Shown in pieces: positions 1-8,732 of a DNA stretch of 64,000 bases (positions within the stretch are counted from its first letter, which is position 1; the number at the start of each line of letters is the position of its first letter). The DNA comes from Oscillospiraceae bacterium (GTDB lineage Bacteria > Bacillota > Clostridia > Oscillospirales > Ruminococcaceae): contig WRLY01000001.1 in assembly GCA_009776305.1 (NCBI GenBank), positions 679,497 to 743,496 on the forward strand, given 5' to 3'. The notes below the pieces were generated by a model that saw nothing but the letters and a program-made list of their open reading frames with translations, ran no database searches and had not been told where the DNA came from. A program made the translations under genes and the position numbers.

Positions 1-114
1 TTCGTCGTCTAATTTTTGATTGAGCCTTGTTTTAATCTCTCCTGTAAGCTTTAACAAATCGCTGTCAATATTTTCGGCATAGGCAATGTAAATTGTATCA
101 AGTATGTTTTTCAT
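1..114 (-). CDS. Partial small protein, divergent from an XRE regulator
   Basis: The first 38 codons are visible on the minus strand and the frame runs open off the window edge. The ATG at 114-112 is preceded by a good AAGGAG ribosome site. The visible product begins MKNILDTIYIAYAENID and is helical, charged and without a membrane segment. It resembles from memory the short DUF6809-like proteins found beside XRE regulators in Firmicutes, but that link is weak. Its start faces the XRE gene at 218 across two operator-like palindromes, so the two are probably co-regulated. Function unknown. Confidence 0.5.
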   Translation of the reverse strand, partial: MKNILDTIYIAYAENIDSDLLKLTGEIKTRLNQKLDDE

Positions 115-140
115 GGTTTTTTCTCCTTTTTGAGTTAGTT

Positions 141-195
141 TTACACTATCTGTTAAATAGTGTAATTCAATTATACACTATCCGATGAACAGTGT
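141..195. promoter_or_regulatory. Two matched palindromic operators between divergent genes
   Basis: Two inverted repeats with the same geometry lie between the divergent starts. Site 1 has ACACTAT (143-149), seven bases, ATAGTGT (157-163), and extends to TTACACTAT/ATAGTGTAA. Site 2 has ACACTAT (175-181), seven bases, ACAGTGT (189-195). Their centres are 32 bp apart, about three helical turns, so both face the same side of the DNA. The natural candidate for binding is the XRE protein encoded next to them. That assignment is inferred. Confidence 0.6.
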
Positions 196-217
196 CAAGC
201 TTTTTGGAGTTTTTCTT

Positions 218-433
218 ATGATTAGTGAAAGAATAAAATATTTACGAGTAAAAAATAAGCTAACGCAAAAAAAAACGGCTGAAATTGCAGGTGTACAGGA
301 GGTTTCGTTTCAGCGGTTTGAATACGGAACATTGAGACCGAGCTTGGACACGCTTATTATTTTAGCAGATTATTTCGGCGTATCATTGGATTATTTAGTC
401 GGGCGGACGGATAAGCCCGAAATCAATAAATAA
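218..433 (+). CDS. XRE-family helix-turn-helix regulator
   Basis: A 71-residue DNA-binding protein consisting of little more than one Cro/C1-type HTH domain: RIKYLRVKNKLTQKK, then a recognition-helix region around VQEVSFQRFEYG, then the typical ADYFGVSLDYLVGR ending. The start is placed at ATG 218 because GGAG at 206-209 sits eight bases upstream; the in-frame ATG at 185 lies inside an operator palindrome and has no ribosome site. It is divergent from the partial gene at 1-114 and lies directly upstream of plsX. Likely an autoregulated repressor acting on the palindromes at 141-195. Its physiological target beyond this is not visible. Confidence 0.85.
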   Translation: MISERIKYLRVKNKLTQKKTAEIAGVQEVSFQRFEYGTLRPSLDTLIILADYFGVSLDYLVGRTDKPEINK

Positions 434-446
434 CGAGGTGACTATT

Positions 447-1562
447 ATGAAACAAACAAGCAACAGCAAAGGAATCGCCCCCGACGGAAAGTCCGCCCCT
501 GACGGAAAGTCCGCCCCTGACGGAAAGTCCGCCCCTGACGGAAAGTCCGCCCCAGACGGTTCGTCGGTGAGAATAGCATTAGATGCGTTTGGCGGTGACC
601 ACGCGCCGGATATGCCGATTTTAGGCGCGGCGGCGGCGGTAGAGGAATACGGCGCGGAAATAATTTTGACGGGCGACGAGAAAATTATTAAATCCCGCAT
701 GAAAGAGCTGGGTGTTTCGGGTAAAAATATCACCATTGTAAAAGCCGATGGTGTAATCAAAATTGAGGACGACCCTATTGAGATAAGAGGCTCGAAAAAG
801 AATTCCTCTATGGGGAAGGCATTTCAGCTTGTGGCGAGCGGCGACGCCGACGCCTTTGTCAGCGCGGGCAGTACGGCGGCGCTCGTGATTGGTGCGATTA
901 CTATTGTAAGGCGAATGAAAGGGGTAAAACGCCCCGCGCTTGCCCCGCTTATGCCGGGGTTCAGCGGTCATTATATGCTCCTTGACGGCGGCGCGAATCT
1001 TGATTGCCGCCCTGAAATGTTAGTGCAATTTGGGGTTATGGGCAGTATTTTCATGGAAAAAATCATGGGTATAAAAAATCCCCGTGTAGGACTTCTGAAT
1101 GTCGGTGCGGAGCGGGAAAAAGGGCGCGAGCTTGAACAAAAGGCTTACGAAGCCTTACAGAACGCCCCCATTAACTTTGTGGGCAATGTTGAGGGGCGCG
1201 ACCCCATTGCCAATTTGTGCGATGTGGCGGTTACTGACGGATTTACCGGCAATGTCTATTTAAAAGGTGTTGAGGGAATGGGTGCGCTTATAAAAGTTTC
1301 ACTGAAAGAGCTTTTTACCACCAATACAAGCACCAAATTCGGATACCTTTTAAGTAAAAAGGGGATTAGAAATCTCGGTAAAAAGATGGACTATAAGGAA
1401 GTGGGCGGTTCTCCCCTTTTAGGTACAAAAAAGCCTGTGATTAAGGCACACGGCTCAAGCGATGCACTGGCGTTCAAGAACGCAATCAGGCAGGCGATTA
1501 ACTTCTGCGTCGCGATTGATGAAATCGAAACGGCAATCGCAGGGCTGAATCCTCAAAATTAA
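447..1562 (+). CDS. plsX: Phosphate acyltransferase PlsX
   Basis: PlsX converts acyl-ACP and phosphate to acyl-phosphate, the first step of the PlsX/PlsY route to phosphatidic acid at the membrane. The family core begins at about residue 41 with VRIALDAFGGDHAPD and continues with VSAGSTAAL, LLDGGAN and TDGFTGN, all characteristic. ATG 447 is preferred over GTG 438 because GAGGTG (435-440) is then correctly spaced. The odd part is a 40-residue N-terminal extension made of four copies of DGKSAP, absent from normal PlsX, which usually starts at the MRIALDA-type motif. It is followed by rnc; the acpP gene often found between the two is missing here. Confidence 0.95.
   Translation: MKQTSNSKGIAPDGKSAPDGKSAPDGKSAPDGKSAPDGSSVRIALDAFGGDHAPDMPILGAAAAVEEYGAEIILTGDEKIIKSRMKELGVSGKNITIVKADGVIKIEDDPIEIRGSKKNSSMGKAFQLVASGDADAFVSAGSTAALVIGAITIVRRMKGVKRPALAPLMPGFSGHYMLLDGGANLDCRPEMLVQFGVMGSIFMEKIMGIKNPRVGLLNVGAEREKGRELEQKAYEALQNAPINFVGNVEGRDPIANLCDVAVTDGFTGNVYLKGVEGMGALIKVSLKELFTTNTSTKFGYLLSKKGIRNLGKKMDYKEVGGSPLLGTKKPVIKAHGSSDALAFKNAIRQAINFCVAIDEIETAIAGLNPQN
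483..554 (+). repeat. Four 18-bp tandem repeats inside the plsX 5' end
   Basis: Four copies of an 18-bp unit (GACGGAAAGTCCGCCCCT) follow each other at 483-500, 501-518, 519-536 and 537-554; only the last base of the fourth differs, and a diverged fifth partial unit follows. The unit is a multiple of three, so copy-number change adds or removes DGKSAP without shifting the frame. Near identity at third positions suggests recent expansion. Confidence 0.9.
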
Positions 1563-1582
1563 CGTTTAGAGAGGCTAATCAT

Positions 1583-2266
1583 TTGGCAACAACATTTGAG
1601 AAAAAAATTAAATATACCTTTAAAAATAAAGCGCTCTTTAAAGAAGCGCTGACACATTCGTCACACTCATCGGGCAAAAAGCGTTTCAGCAATGAGCGTC
1701 TGGAGTTCCTGGGGGACAGCGTTTTGTCGCTCGTAACGTCTAAGTATTTATTCGAGCAGTTACGCGATATACCCGAGGGGCAACTTACAAAGCTGCGGGC
1801 GGGAATCGTCTGTGAACAGTCGCTTTTCGGCTTTGCCCAAAAAATAGATTTAGGGGAGCAACTTTTTTTAGGCAAGGGCGAGGAGACTTCAGGCGGGCGT
1901 CGTCGTCGCTCAATTTTGGCGGACGCTTTTGAGGCGTTAATCGCCGCCATTTTTCTTGATGGCGGAATAGAGCAAGCCGAAAAGTTCCTGCTTTCGTTTT
2001 TGCCTGAAAAAGAAAAATTGATGGGCGGCAAGCCTCTGTTCAACGATTATAAAACAGTTTTGCAGGAAATCATTCAGCAAAATCCGGAGGAAAAAATAAC
2101 CTACAAACTCGAAAGTGAAAGCGGTGAAGACCACAACAAAACTTTCACGTCAAGCGTTTTGCTGAACAATCAGTGCATAGGCACGGGGACAGGCAGAAGT
2201 AAAAAAGAAGCCGAGCAGGAAGCGGCAAGGGAGGCAATAAGGCTTATGGGATATGAGCAGGAATGA
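1583..2266 (+). CDS. rnc: Ribonuclease III
   Basis: RNase III cuts double-stranded RNA, including rRNA precursors. The catalytic domain carries the signature NERLEFLGDSVLSL near residues 36-49 and the second metal-binding region LADAFEALIAAIFLDGG. A C-terminal dsRNA-binding domain is seen from about residue 155, ending KKEAEQEAAREAIRLM. The start is TTG at 1583 with GAGAGG just upstream; no ATG is better placed. The length of 227 residues is usual. It lies 20 bp after plsX and its stop overlaps the next ATG, so it is translationally coupled to the radical SAM gene. Confidence 0.95.
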   Translation: MATTFEKKIKYTFKNKALFKEALTHSSHSSGKKRFSNERLEFLGDSVLSLVTSKYLFEQLRDIPEGQLTKLRAGIVCEQSLFGFAQKIDLGEQLFLGKGEETSGGRRRRSILADAFEALIAAIFLDGGIEQAEKFLLSFLPEKEKLMGGKPLFNDYKTVLQEIIQQNPEEKITYKLESESGEDHNKTFTSSVLLNNQCIGTGTGRSKKEAEQEAAREAIRLMGYEQE

Positions 2267-3315
2267 AAACGGTAGAGAACAAGGGAGCCAACTTAATGGA
2301 ACTAAGCGCGGGGCGCAAACGGACTAATGCCGCGATTTTTATACCGCATCTCGGCTGTCCGCACAAATGCTCTTTCTGCGATCAGAACCAAACCACAAAA
2401 GCGCAAAACTCTGTAAGCGCGAAAGATGTTTATGACATTTTGGAAAGCTACGCAACGTCGCTGAAACAGCGCGGGCTGACAGCTCAAATCGGTTTTTTCG
2501 GCGGAACGTTTACCGCGCTTGATTGGGATTACAGGGAAGAATTACTTAGCACAGCAAATCAATATTTGCGAAAGTACCCTGAAATCTTCACGGGAATCCG
2601 TTGTTCCACCCGTCCTGATTATATAAATGAAAAGGTTTTGGAGCAACTAAGGCATTACGGTGTAAACGCCGTTGAGCTCGGCGTACAGAGCATGGACGAA
2701 GATGTTTTGGAGCTTAATAACCGTAGGCACAGCTCCGATGATGTGCGGAAAAGCGCGGAGCTAATCAAAAGTTTCGGCTTTGAATCAGGTTTGCAGATGA
2801 TGACCGGATTATTGGGCGACACGGCGGAAAAATCGCTGTATACAGCAGATGAATTAATCAAGCTGAAGCCTGATACCGCGCGGATTTACCCGACTGTAAT
2901 TCTGAAAAATACCATGCTTGGCGATTTATACGAGAGCGGGAAATTTAAAACCTTTTCACTTGAAGAAACGATTGTGCTTTGCGCGGAAATTTATCGCAGA
3001 TTTACCGAAAACAATATAAAAGTAATTCGCCTCGGACTAAACATCAGCAGTAAAAGCAATCTGAAAAATGAAATTATAGGTGGTAATTACGGCTTGCAAT
3101 TAGGCGAATTATGTATCGGGCGGTATTATTTCAACAGGCTCTTGAAATTCATGCAAAACAGTGAAGCGAAAAAATTCCACATATATGCAGACAGGCGCAA
3201 TATCAGCAAAATTAACGGTCACAAAAGCGAGAATAAACTGAAATTAGCAGAGCTCGGTTATGAGTTTAAAATAGAAGAAAAGCAAGGCGCGGATTTGGAA
3301 ATCGAAGCTCTGTAG
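2263..3315 (+). CDS. Radical SAM protein of the rnc-smc cluster
   Basis: A 350-residue radical SAM enzyme. The cluster-binding motif CPHKCSFC (CxxxCxxC) lies near residues 31-38, and GFFGGTFTALD follows, as in Elp3-like radical SAM proteins. NAVELGVQSMDEDVLE is a typical barrel strand. The substrate is unknown. The gene sits between rnc and smc, a position recurrent in Clostridia. The ATG at 2263 overlaps the rnc stop (ATGA); an alternative ATG at 2296 has GGGA upstream, so the first 11 residues are uncertain. Confidence 0.85.
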   Translation: MKTVENKGANLMELSAGRKRTNAAIFIPHLGCPHKCSFCDQNQTTKAQNSVSAKDVYDILESYATSLKQRGLTAQIGFFGGTFTALDWDYREELLSTANQYLRKYPEIFTGIRCSTRPDYINEKVLEQLRHYGVNAVELGVQSMDEDVLELNNRRHSSDDVRKSAELIKSFGFESGLQMMTGLLGDTAEKSLYTADELIKLKPDTARIYPTVILKNTMLGDLYESGKFKTFSLEETIVLCAEIYRRFTENNIKVIRLGLNISSKSNLKNEIIGGNYGLQLGELCIGRYYFNRLLKFMQNSEAKKFHIYADRRNISKINGHKSENKLKLAELGYEFKIEEKQGADLEIEAL

Positions 3316-3372
3316 GGGTTATGATTGGGTAGAAAATTTATATTTTGCGGGGGTGTAATTTTTCCGCATAAT

Positions 3373-3464
3373 GTAGGGGCAGACCTTGTGTCTGCCCGAG
3401 AAATCCAACGCCCCGCATTATATGCAGGCAAACATAATCGGGCAAACACAAGGTTTGCCCCTAC
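3373..3464. repeat. Paired REP-like hairpins (REPIN-like element)
   Basis: Two 26-bp REP-like units lie in inverted orientation at 3373-3398 and 3439-3464. The left unit folds with GGGCAGAC/GTCTGCCC and the right unit with GGGCAAAC/GTTTGCCC. The differences between units are paired, so each keeps its own stem. The two together can also form one long cruciform. The element fills the gap between the radical SAM gene and smc. Related copies are at 47860 and 63308. I see no gene in this 235-bp gap. Confidence 0.8.
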
Positions 3465-3550
3465 GACAAAGGCGCATCACATTATAAGCATTTTCAACAC
3501 CTGCCAACTAAAATATATGCGCAATTGATAAAACAGGAGAACCCAAAACA

Positions 3551-6500
3551 ATGTTCTTTAAATCACTGGAAATTCACGGTTTCAAATCCTTTCCCGATAA
3601 AACTATTCTGAACTTCGACTCAAAAATGACGGCACTCGTCGGAAGTAACGGAAACGGGAAAAGCAATATAAGTGACGCGTTGCGCTGGGTCATGGGAGAG
3701 CAGGGCGCTAAAACCCTGCGCGGCGATAAAATGGAGGATGTCATTTTCCACGGCACTCAAAACCGCAAGCAGATGGGCTTTGCAAAGGTTAGCCTGCTGA
3801 TTGACAACACCGACCGCGCCCTTGGCATAAACAGCGACGAGGTGGGAATTTCCCGCAAGCTTTATCGCGACGGGGAGAGCGAGTATTTAATCAACGGACA
3901 AAAATCACGCCTGAAAGATATTCACGAGCTTTTGATGGGTACGGGACTCGGGCGGGAGGGCTATTCAATCGTAGGACAAGGCAGGGTAGCCGAAATCATA
4001 AACAGTAAAGGCAAGGAGCGTCGCGAAATCTTTGAAGAGGCGGCAGGCGTGACCAAATTCTTACATAAAAAAGACCACGCCACCCGCGAGCTTTCACGTG
4101 CTAACGAGAACATTCTGCGCCTTTTGGATATAACCAAAGAGCTTGAGGACAGGCTTCCCGTTTTGGAAAAACAGGCGGAAAAGGCAAAAAAAGCCGTCGT
4201 GTTAATTGAAAAAGAAAAGAAAATCGAAATTTCGGTAAGCGTTGCCGAACTTCGTAAAATTGACGAGAGCATGCTTGAAACTGAAAATAAAATCCTGCAA
4301 AACGAGGGCGAGTGCGAGCATTATGACCGTGAGATTACCTTGTTGGAAGAGCAAAACGAGGAAAACTTAAATGAAAAAATGAGCCTTTCGGCTAAGATGG
4401 GCGATTTAAGCCGCCTTAACGAAAGTGCGCGGGACGAAATCGCCGAAACCGATAAGCAAATCGCTCTGACAGAAAGTGAAATCGTTCATAATGACGGGCG
4501 GGTCGCGTCTATCAGGGAGCAAATCGAGGGTAGTGAAAAAAGCGCGGAGGAGTTCGATAAGCAGATTGAAACTTTGAAAACCGAGGTCGCGGAAAAAGAA
4601 AAAGAGCTTACCCTGATTCATTCAAAAACCGATGAACAAAATAAAAGCCTTTTGGAAATGTCGGAGGAAAGCGCGGTTTTCGACAGTGATTATAAGGAGC
4701 TTGACCGCGAAATAAGCCTGCTTTACGCAAAGCAGACCGAAGCAAGGGTTTCGTTATCCAACTCAAAACAAACGCGGGAGGATTTGCAAAATCAGCTTGC
4801 GGAATTTTCGGAGCAGACCCAAAACCGTGAAAATCTTTTGAACAGTTATAAAGAAAAAAAGGCGGAACTGCAAAAAAATGCAAGGGAAACCGCCGAAGAA
4901 AAGCAGGAAAATGAAAATAAATTAGCCGGCTACATAAGGCTTCTGGAAACTAAGAAACAAAAGTTGCAAGCCTCTGAGGAAAACTTCTCAAAACTGCGCC
5001 GCGAGCATGACCAAAAGAAATCCCGTTTTGATGTTCTGTCGGACGTTGAGCGGAACATGACGGGGTATTTCGCCAGTGTAAAGGCTGTTATTTCCGCCTC
5101 AAAAACAGGGCAAATCAGCGGTATACACGGTACAGCCGCCGATGTAATAAGCGTGGGGGGGAAGTTTTCCACTGCGATTGAGATAGCTTTAGGTTCGGCG
5201 TTGCAGAATATTATCGTTGAAAATGAAGAGACCGCAAAACGCTGTATAAGATTCCTGAAAGAATCAAACGCGGGGCGGGCTACTTTCCTGCCGCTTACTT
5301 CAATCAGGGGCAGGGAGCTTGATATGTCGTCCTTTCCCGAGCTTTCCGATGAGGACGGCTATTTGGGGCTTGGGCATGAGCTTATTTCTTATGAACAAAA
5401 ATACGACGGAATAATAAAATCACTGCTCGGCAGAACGGTTATTGCCGAGGATATAGACGTTGCTACTTTTTTGGCGAAAAAATACGGCTATAAGTTCAGA
5501 ATCGTGACATTGGACGGGCAGGTCATAAACGCCGGCGGTTCTTTCACCGGCGGCTCTGTAAAGGAAACGGCGGGTATTATCAGCCGTAAGCAGGAAATAG
5601 AGTCGCTTGAAAAAGAGCTTGCGAAAATTGTCGCGGCTTTAAACGAGGCTAAAAATATAAACGCCCAGATTTCAGCCGAAACGAATAAAATGGCGATTGA
5701 AACCGAAGGCTTTAAGGAAAAAGCGGCGGCGTTATTCAACAAGGAAACTAAAATAAACGCCGAAATCAGCGGAGTTTCCGACCTTATAGCCCAGTGTGAG
5801 GAACAGGAGCATAACGCCAAAATTATAATTGACCGCAATCAAGCTCAGGCGGCGGCTCAAGAAACATTGATTAAGGACTGCGAGCAGATTTTAGCCGAAA
5901 CGGCGGTACTGATTACCGAAAAAGAGGAGAAAGCCGAAAAATTAAACGCCTTACAGGCAAAATCAGCCGAGATAAGAACCGAGGCAAGCAGCGAAATTTC
6001 CCGCCTCAACCTTGAAACCCTGTCAATTAAAAAAGACATAGAAAATCTTGAACAAAAAACAGAAAGCGTTTTTGAAAACAAGCGCAGATTAGGTGAGGAC
6101 AATACCACGCTCCAAGCTGAAATAAATGAACTCATTCAAAGAAATTCCGAGCTTTTAAAAATAAAAACGCAAAACAAGGAAAGAATAGAACAAATCAGCA
6201 AAGATTTTTCCGAGAACCGGGAAATGGTGGAAAAAGCGGCTTTGAGAATCAGTGAAATCGAGAGCAAAATTTCCGAAATCAATAAGGAAATCCGCGAAAA
6301 AAGCGCCGAAAAAGAGCGTTATTCCAACGCTTTGGTGCTTGCCAAGGAGCGCAGGGCAAACGCCGAGGCAGAAATAACCAGAATCAAGGACGACCTTTGG
6401 GAGAAGTACGAGCTTTCTACCGGAGAGGCGGCGAATTTAGCCGAGCCTTTGGAAAACATACGTTCCGCCAAAACCGAGCTTGCCGAAACCCGTAAGCAGA

Positions 6501-7126
6501 TTACGTCGCTTGGCAACGTCAACTTCGCGGCAATTGAGGAATTCACCGAGGTTGGCGAAAGGTATCAAACCCTTGCCGAACAGCTTGATGATGTGGAAAA
6601 GTCGAAATCCGAGCTTGAAAAGCTGATTGCCGACCTTACGGTTAGTATTAAAGAAAAATTCCTTGAAAGTTTTAATCAAATCAGTTATCACTTTGAACGG
6701 ATTTTCACCGAGGTATTCGGCGGCGGTAAAGCAAGGCTTGAACTCACCGACCCCGAAGACGTCTTAGGTTCGGGAATTGAAATTTTCGCCGCGCCTCCGG
6801 GCAAACTAATAAAGAATCTTATTTCGCTTTCGGGCGGCGAGCAGGCAATGGTGGCAATTACCATTTATTTTGCCATTCTTTTGCACAGACCCACGCCGTT
6901 TTGTATGCTTGACGAGGTGGACGCGGCGCTCGACGAGGTTAATGTAATTAAGTACGTGACCTATCTCAAACGCTTTTCGACCCGCACACAGCTCATGCTG
7001 ATTACCCACAGGCGGGGCACAATCGAGGGTTGCGACGTGCTTTACGGCGTTTTCATGCAGGAAAAGGGGATTTCAAGACTGTTGAAACAGGAGATTACAG
7101 ATGATTTTGATGTGGAGATAAATTAA
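3551..7126 (+). CDS. smc: Chromosome segregation protein SMC
   Basis: The ATPase of bacterial condensin; it compacts and segregates the chromosome with ScpA and ScpB. At 1191 residues it is full length. Order: N-terminal Walker A GSNGNGKS at 31-38; first coiled coil about 170-500; hinge about 500-670 (GIHGTAADVISV, GGSFTGGS); second coiled coil to about 1010; C-terminal head with the ABC signature LSGGEQ, Walker B CMLDEVDAALDE and the THRRGT switch. ATG 3551 has AGGAG upstream. It is followed by ftsY 29 bp later, the usual order. The REP-like element in the upstream gap may separate it transcriptionally from rnc. Confidence 0.97.
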   Translation: MFFKSLEIHGFKSFPDKTILNFDSKMTALVGSNGNGKSNISDALRWVMGEQGAKTLRGDKMEDVIFHGTQNRKQMGFAKVSLLIDNTDRALGINSDEVGISRKLYRDGESEYLINGQKSRLKDIHELLMGTGLGREGYSIVGQGRVAEIINSKGKERREIFEEAAGVTKFLHKKDHATRELSRANENILRLLDITKELEDRLPVLEKQAEKAKKAVVLIEKEKKIEISVSVAELRKIDESMLETENKILQNEGECEHYDREITLLEEQNEENLNEKMSLSAKMGDLSRLNESARDEIAETDKQIALTESEIVHNDGRVASIREQIEGSEKSAEEFDKQIETLKTEVAEKEKELTLIHSKTDEQNKSLLEMSEESAVFDSDYKELDREISLLYAKQTEARVSLSNSKQTREDLQNQLAEFSEQTQNRENLLNSYKEKKAELQKNARETAEEKQENENKLAGYIRLLETKKQKLQASEENFSKLRREHDQKKSRFDVLSDVERNMTGYFASVKAVISASKTGQISGIHGTAADVISVGGKFSTAIEIALGSALQNIIVENEETAKRCIRFLKESNAGRATFLPLTSIRGRELDMSSFPELSDEDGYLGLGHELISYEQKYDGIIKSLLGRTVIAEDIDVATFLAKKYGYKFRIVTLDGQVINAGGSFTGGSVKETAGIISRKQEIESLEKELAKIVAALNEAKNINAQISAETNKMAIETEGFKEKAAALFNKETKINAEISGVSDLIAQCEEQEHNAKIIIDRNQAQAAAQETLIKDCEQILAETAVLITEKEEKAEKLNALQAKSAEIRTEASSEISRLNLETLSIKKDIENLEQKTESVFENKRRLGEDNTTLQAEINELIQRNSELLKIKTQNKERIEQISKDFSENREMVEKAALRISEIESKISEINKEIREKSAEKERYSNALVLAKERRANAEAEITRIKDDLWEKYELSTGEAANLAEPLENIRSAKTELAETRKQITSLGNVNFAAIEEFTEVGERYQTLAEQLDDVEKSKSELEKLIADLTVSIKEKFLESFNQISYHFERIFTEVFGGGKARLELTDPEDVLGSGIEIFAAPPGKLIKNLISLSGGEQAMVAITIYFAILLHRPTPFCMLDEVDAALDEVNVIKYVTYLKRFSTRTQLMLITHRRGTIEGCDVLYGVFMQEKGISRLLKQEITDDFDVEIN

Positions 7127-7155
7127 AATAAACAAATAAATATTTTAGGAGTATT

Positions 7156-8070
7156 ATGGGCTTATTCAGTAAAATCAAGGCGGGTTTAAGCAAAACCAAA
7201 GACGCTTTCTCTGACAAAGTTGACGGCATAATCGGCGCGTTTACCAAAATCGACGAAGATTTTTTTGAGGAACTTGAGGAAATTTTAATCCTTTCGGACT
7301 TGGGCGCTAAGACGGCGGGCGATATATGCGAAAGACTGCGCGATGAAGTAAAGCGCGGCAGACTTACCGAGCCGTCCGAAATAAAAACGCTCTTGCGGGA
7401 TATTGTGGCTGAAATGGTGGAGGACGATGCCGAGCCGCCGGAAGTGACCGCCAAGCCGCCGACTGTGATTTTAGTTATAGGCGTGAACGGCGCGGGCAAA
7501 ACCACTACAATTGGGAAAATGGCAGCGAATTTAATCGCTGAAAATAAAAAAGTTCTTATAGCGGCGGCTGACACTTTCAGGGCGGCGGCAATTGAACAGC
7601 TTGACGAGTGGGCGCGCCGCGCGAACGCTGATATTGTTAAGCATAAGGAAGGCACCGACCCCTCTGCGGTGGTTTTTGATGCCTGTAATTCCGCAGTGGC
7701 GCGCAAAACCGATGTTTTAATCATTGACACTGCGGGACGGCTTCACAATAAAAAGCATCTTATGGATGAGCTGAAAAAAATAGTCAGAACCGTAAACAAA
7801 CAACTGCCTGAAAGCACGGTTGAAACCCTTTTGGTGCTTGATGCGACTACAGGGCAAAACGCAGTAAATCAGGCAAGATTATTCAAAGAAACCGCCGACA
7901 TAACCGGCATTGTGCTGACTAAACTTGACGGCACTGCAAAGGGCGGGATCGTGATTCCTATAAAAAACGAGCTGAATATACCTGTAAAGTTCGTTGGTGT
8001 GGGGGAGAAAATCGACGATTTACAGCCGTTCGACGCTAAAATGTTTGCAGATGCTTTATTGGGGGAATAG
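7156..8070 (+). CDS. ftsY: Signal recognition particle receptor FtsY
   Basis: FtsY is the membrane-associated GTPase that docks SRP-ribosome complexes. This 304-residue form has a short N-terminal region instead of the long acidic A domain, then the N domain (residues about 1-85) and the G domain with GVNGAGKTTTIGK (G1), a DTFRAAAIEQL motif, DTAGR (G3) and TKLDGTAKGG (G4/G5). The C-terminal GVGEKIDDLQPFD is typical. ATG 7156 follows AGGAG. It forms an apparent operon with smc. Confidence 0.96.
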   Translation: MGLFSKIKAGLSKTKDAFSDKVDGIIGAFTKIDEDFFEELEEILILSDLGAKTAGDICERLRDEVKRGRLTEPSEIKTLLRDIVAEMVEDDAEPPEVTAKPPTVILVIGVNGAGKTTTIGKMAANLIAENKKVLIAAADTFRAAAIEQLDEWARRANADIVKHKEGTDPSAVVFDACNSAVARKTDVLIIDTAGRLHNKKHLMDELKKIVRTVNKQLPESTVETLLVLDATTGQNAVNQARLFKETADITGIVLTKLDGTAKGGIVIPIKNELNIPVKFVGVGEKIDDLQPFDAKMFADALLGE

Positions 8071-8142
8071 ATTAAAAAATCTAAAGTATTAGAGGAGAAA
8101 TTTTTTATTATTCTTTGGCGCTCGGAGAGGATGGTATTTAAA

Positions 8143-8715
8143 ATGGAAATGGTTTGTGCTACTAACAATAAAGGCAAGCTTGTTGAATTAAAAAAAATTT
8201 TAGAAGCTTATGGTTTTTCGGTTCTTTCACTTGCCGAAGCGGGAATTAATGCCGACCCTGAGGAAACAGGCGTTACTTTTGAGGAAAACGCCCTTATCAA
8301 AGCCCGCGAGATTTATAAAACTGTGAAAAAGCCGGTTATATCAGACGACAGCGGGCTTGCGGTAGATTATTTGAACGGCGAGCCGGGTGTTTATTCGGCA
8401 CGTTACGCGGAAGTAGGCAAAAGGCGTGAAAAAATCCTAAAAAAACTTGAGGGTGTGCCTTATGAAAAGCGCACGGCGCGGTTCGTCTGCTGTGTTTGCT
8501 ACATTGACGAAAGCGGCAATGAAAAGATTTTCAACGGAACCTGCGAGGGGAAAATAGGCTTCGATAATAAAGGCGAAAACGGCTTCGGCTACGACCCGAT
8601 TTTCGAGGTAAGCGAAGGCGTTACAATGGCTATGCTTTCAGACGACGAAAAAAACGCCGTCAGTCACAGGGGGAACGCTTTAAAAAAATTAGCGGAAGAA
8701 TTGCGAAAACCGTGA
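8143..8715 (+). CDS. rdgB: dITP/XTP pyrophosphatase (RdgB/HAM1 family)
   Basis: Hydrolyses non-canonical purine triphosphates (dITP, XTP) to monophosphates, keeping them out of DNA and RNA. Family motifs are ATNNKGKLVEL at the N terminus, SDDSGLAVDYLNGEPGVYSA, and GFGYDPIFE near the C terminus, ending with SHRGNALKKL. ATG 8143 is chosen because GGAGAGG (8124-8130) lies 12 bases upstream; the ATG at 8131 directly abuts that site. The gene runs directly into nadD. Confidence 0.93.
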   Translation: MEMVCATNNKGKLVELKKILEAYGFSVLSLAEAGINADPEETGVTFEENALIKAREIYKTVKKPVISDDSGLAVDYLNGEPGVYSARYAEVGKRREKILKKLEGVPYEKRTARFVCCVCYIDESGNEKIFNGTCEGKIGFDNKGENGFGYDPIFEVSEGVTMAMLSDDEKNAVSHRGNALKKLAEELRKP

Positions 8716-8732
8716 AACAGACAGGAGACAGA

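Noticed and set aside
483..554. Short tandem repeats that might be a CRISPR fragment
   Set aside because: Units are contiguous with no spacers, are in frame with plsX, and no cas genes are present.
395..760. Minus-strand open frame of 121 codons over the plsX start
   Set aside because: It is opened by the 18-bp repeats and lies fully within plsX on the opposite strand, without a ribosome site or recognisable product.
3325..3528. 67-codon plus-strand frame between the radical SAM gene and smc
   Set aside because: It consists mostly of the REP-like pair and its spacer; no ribosome site and no family.
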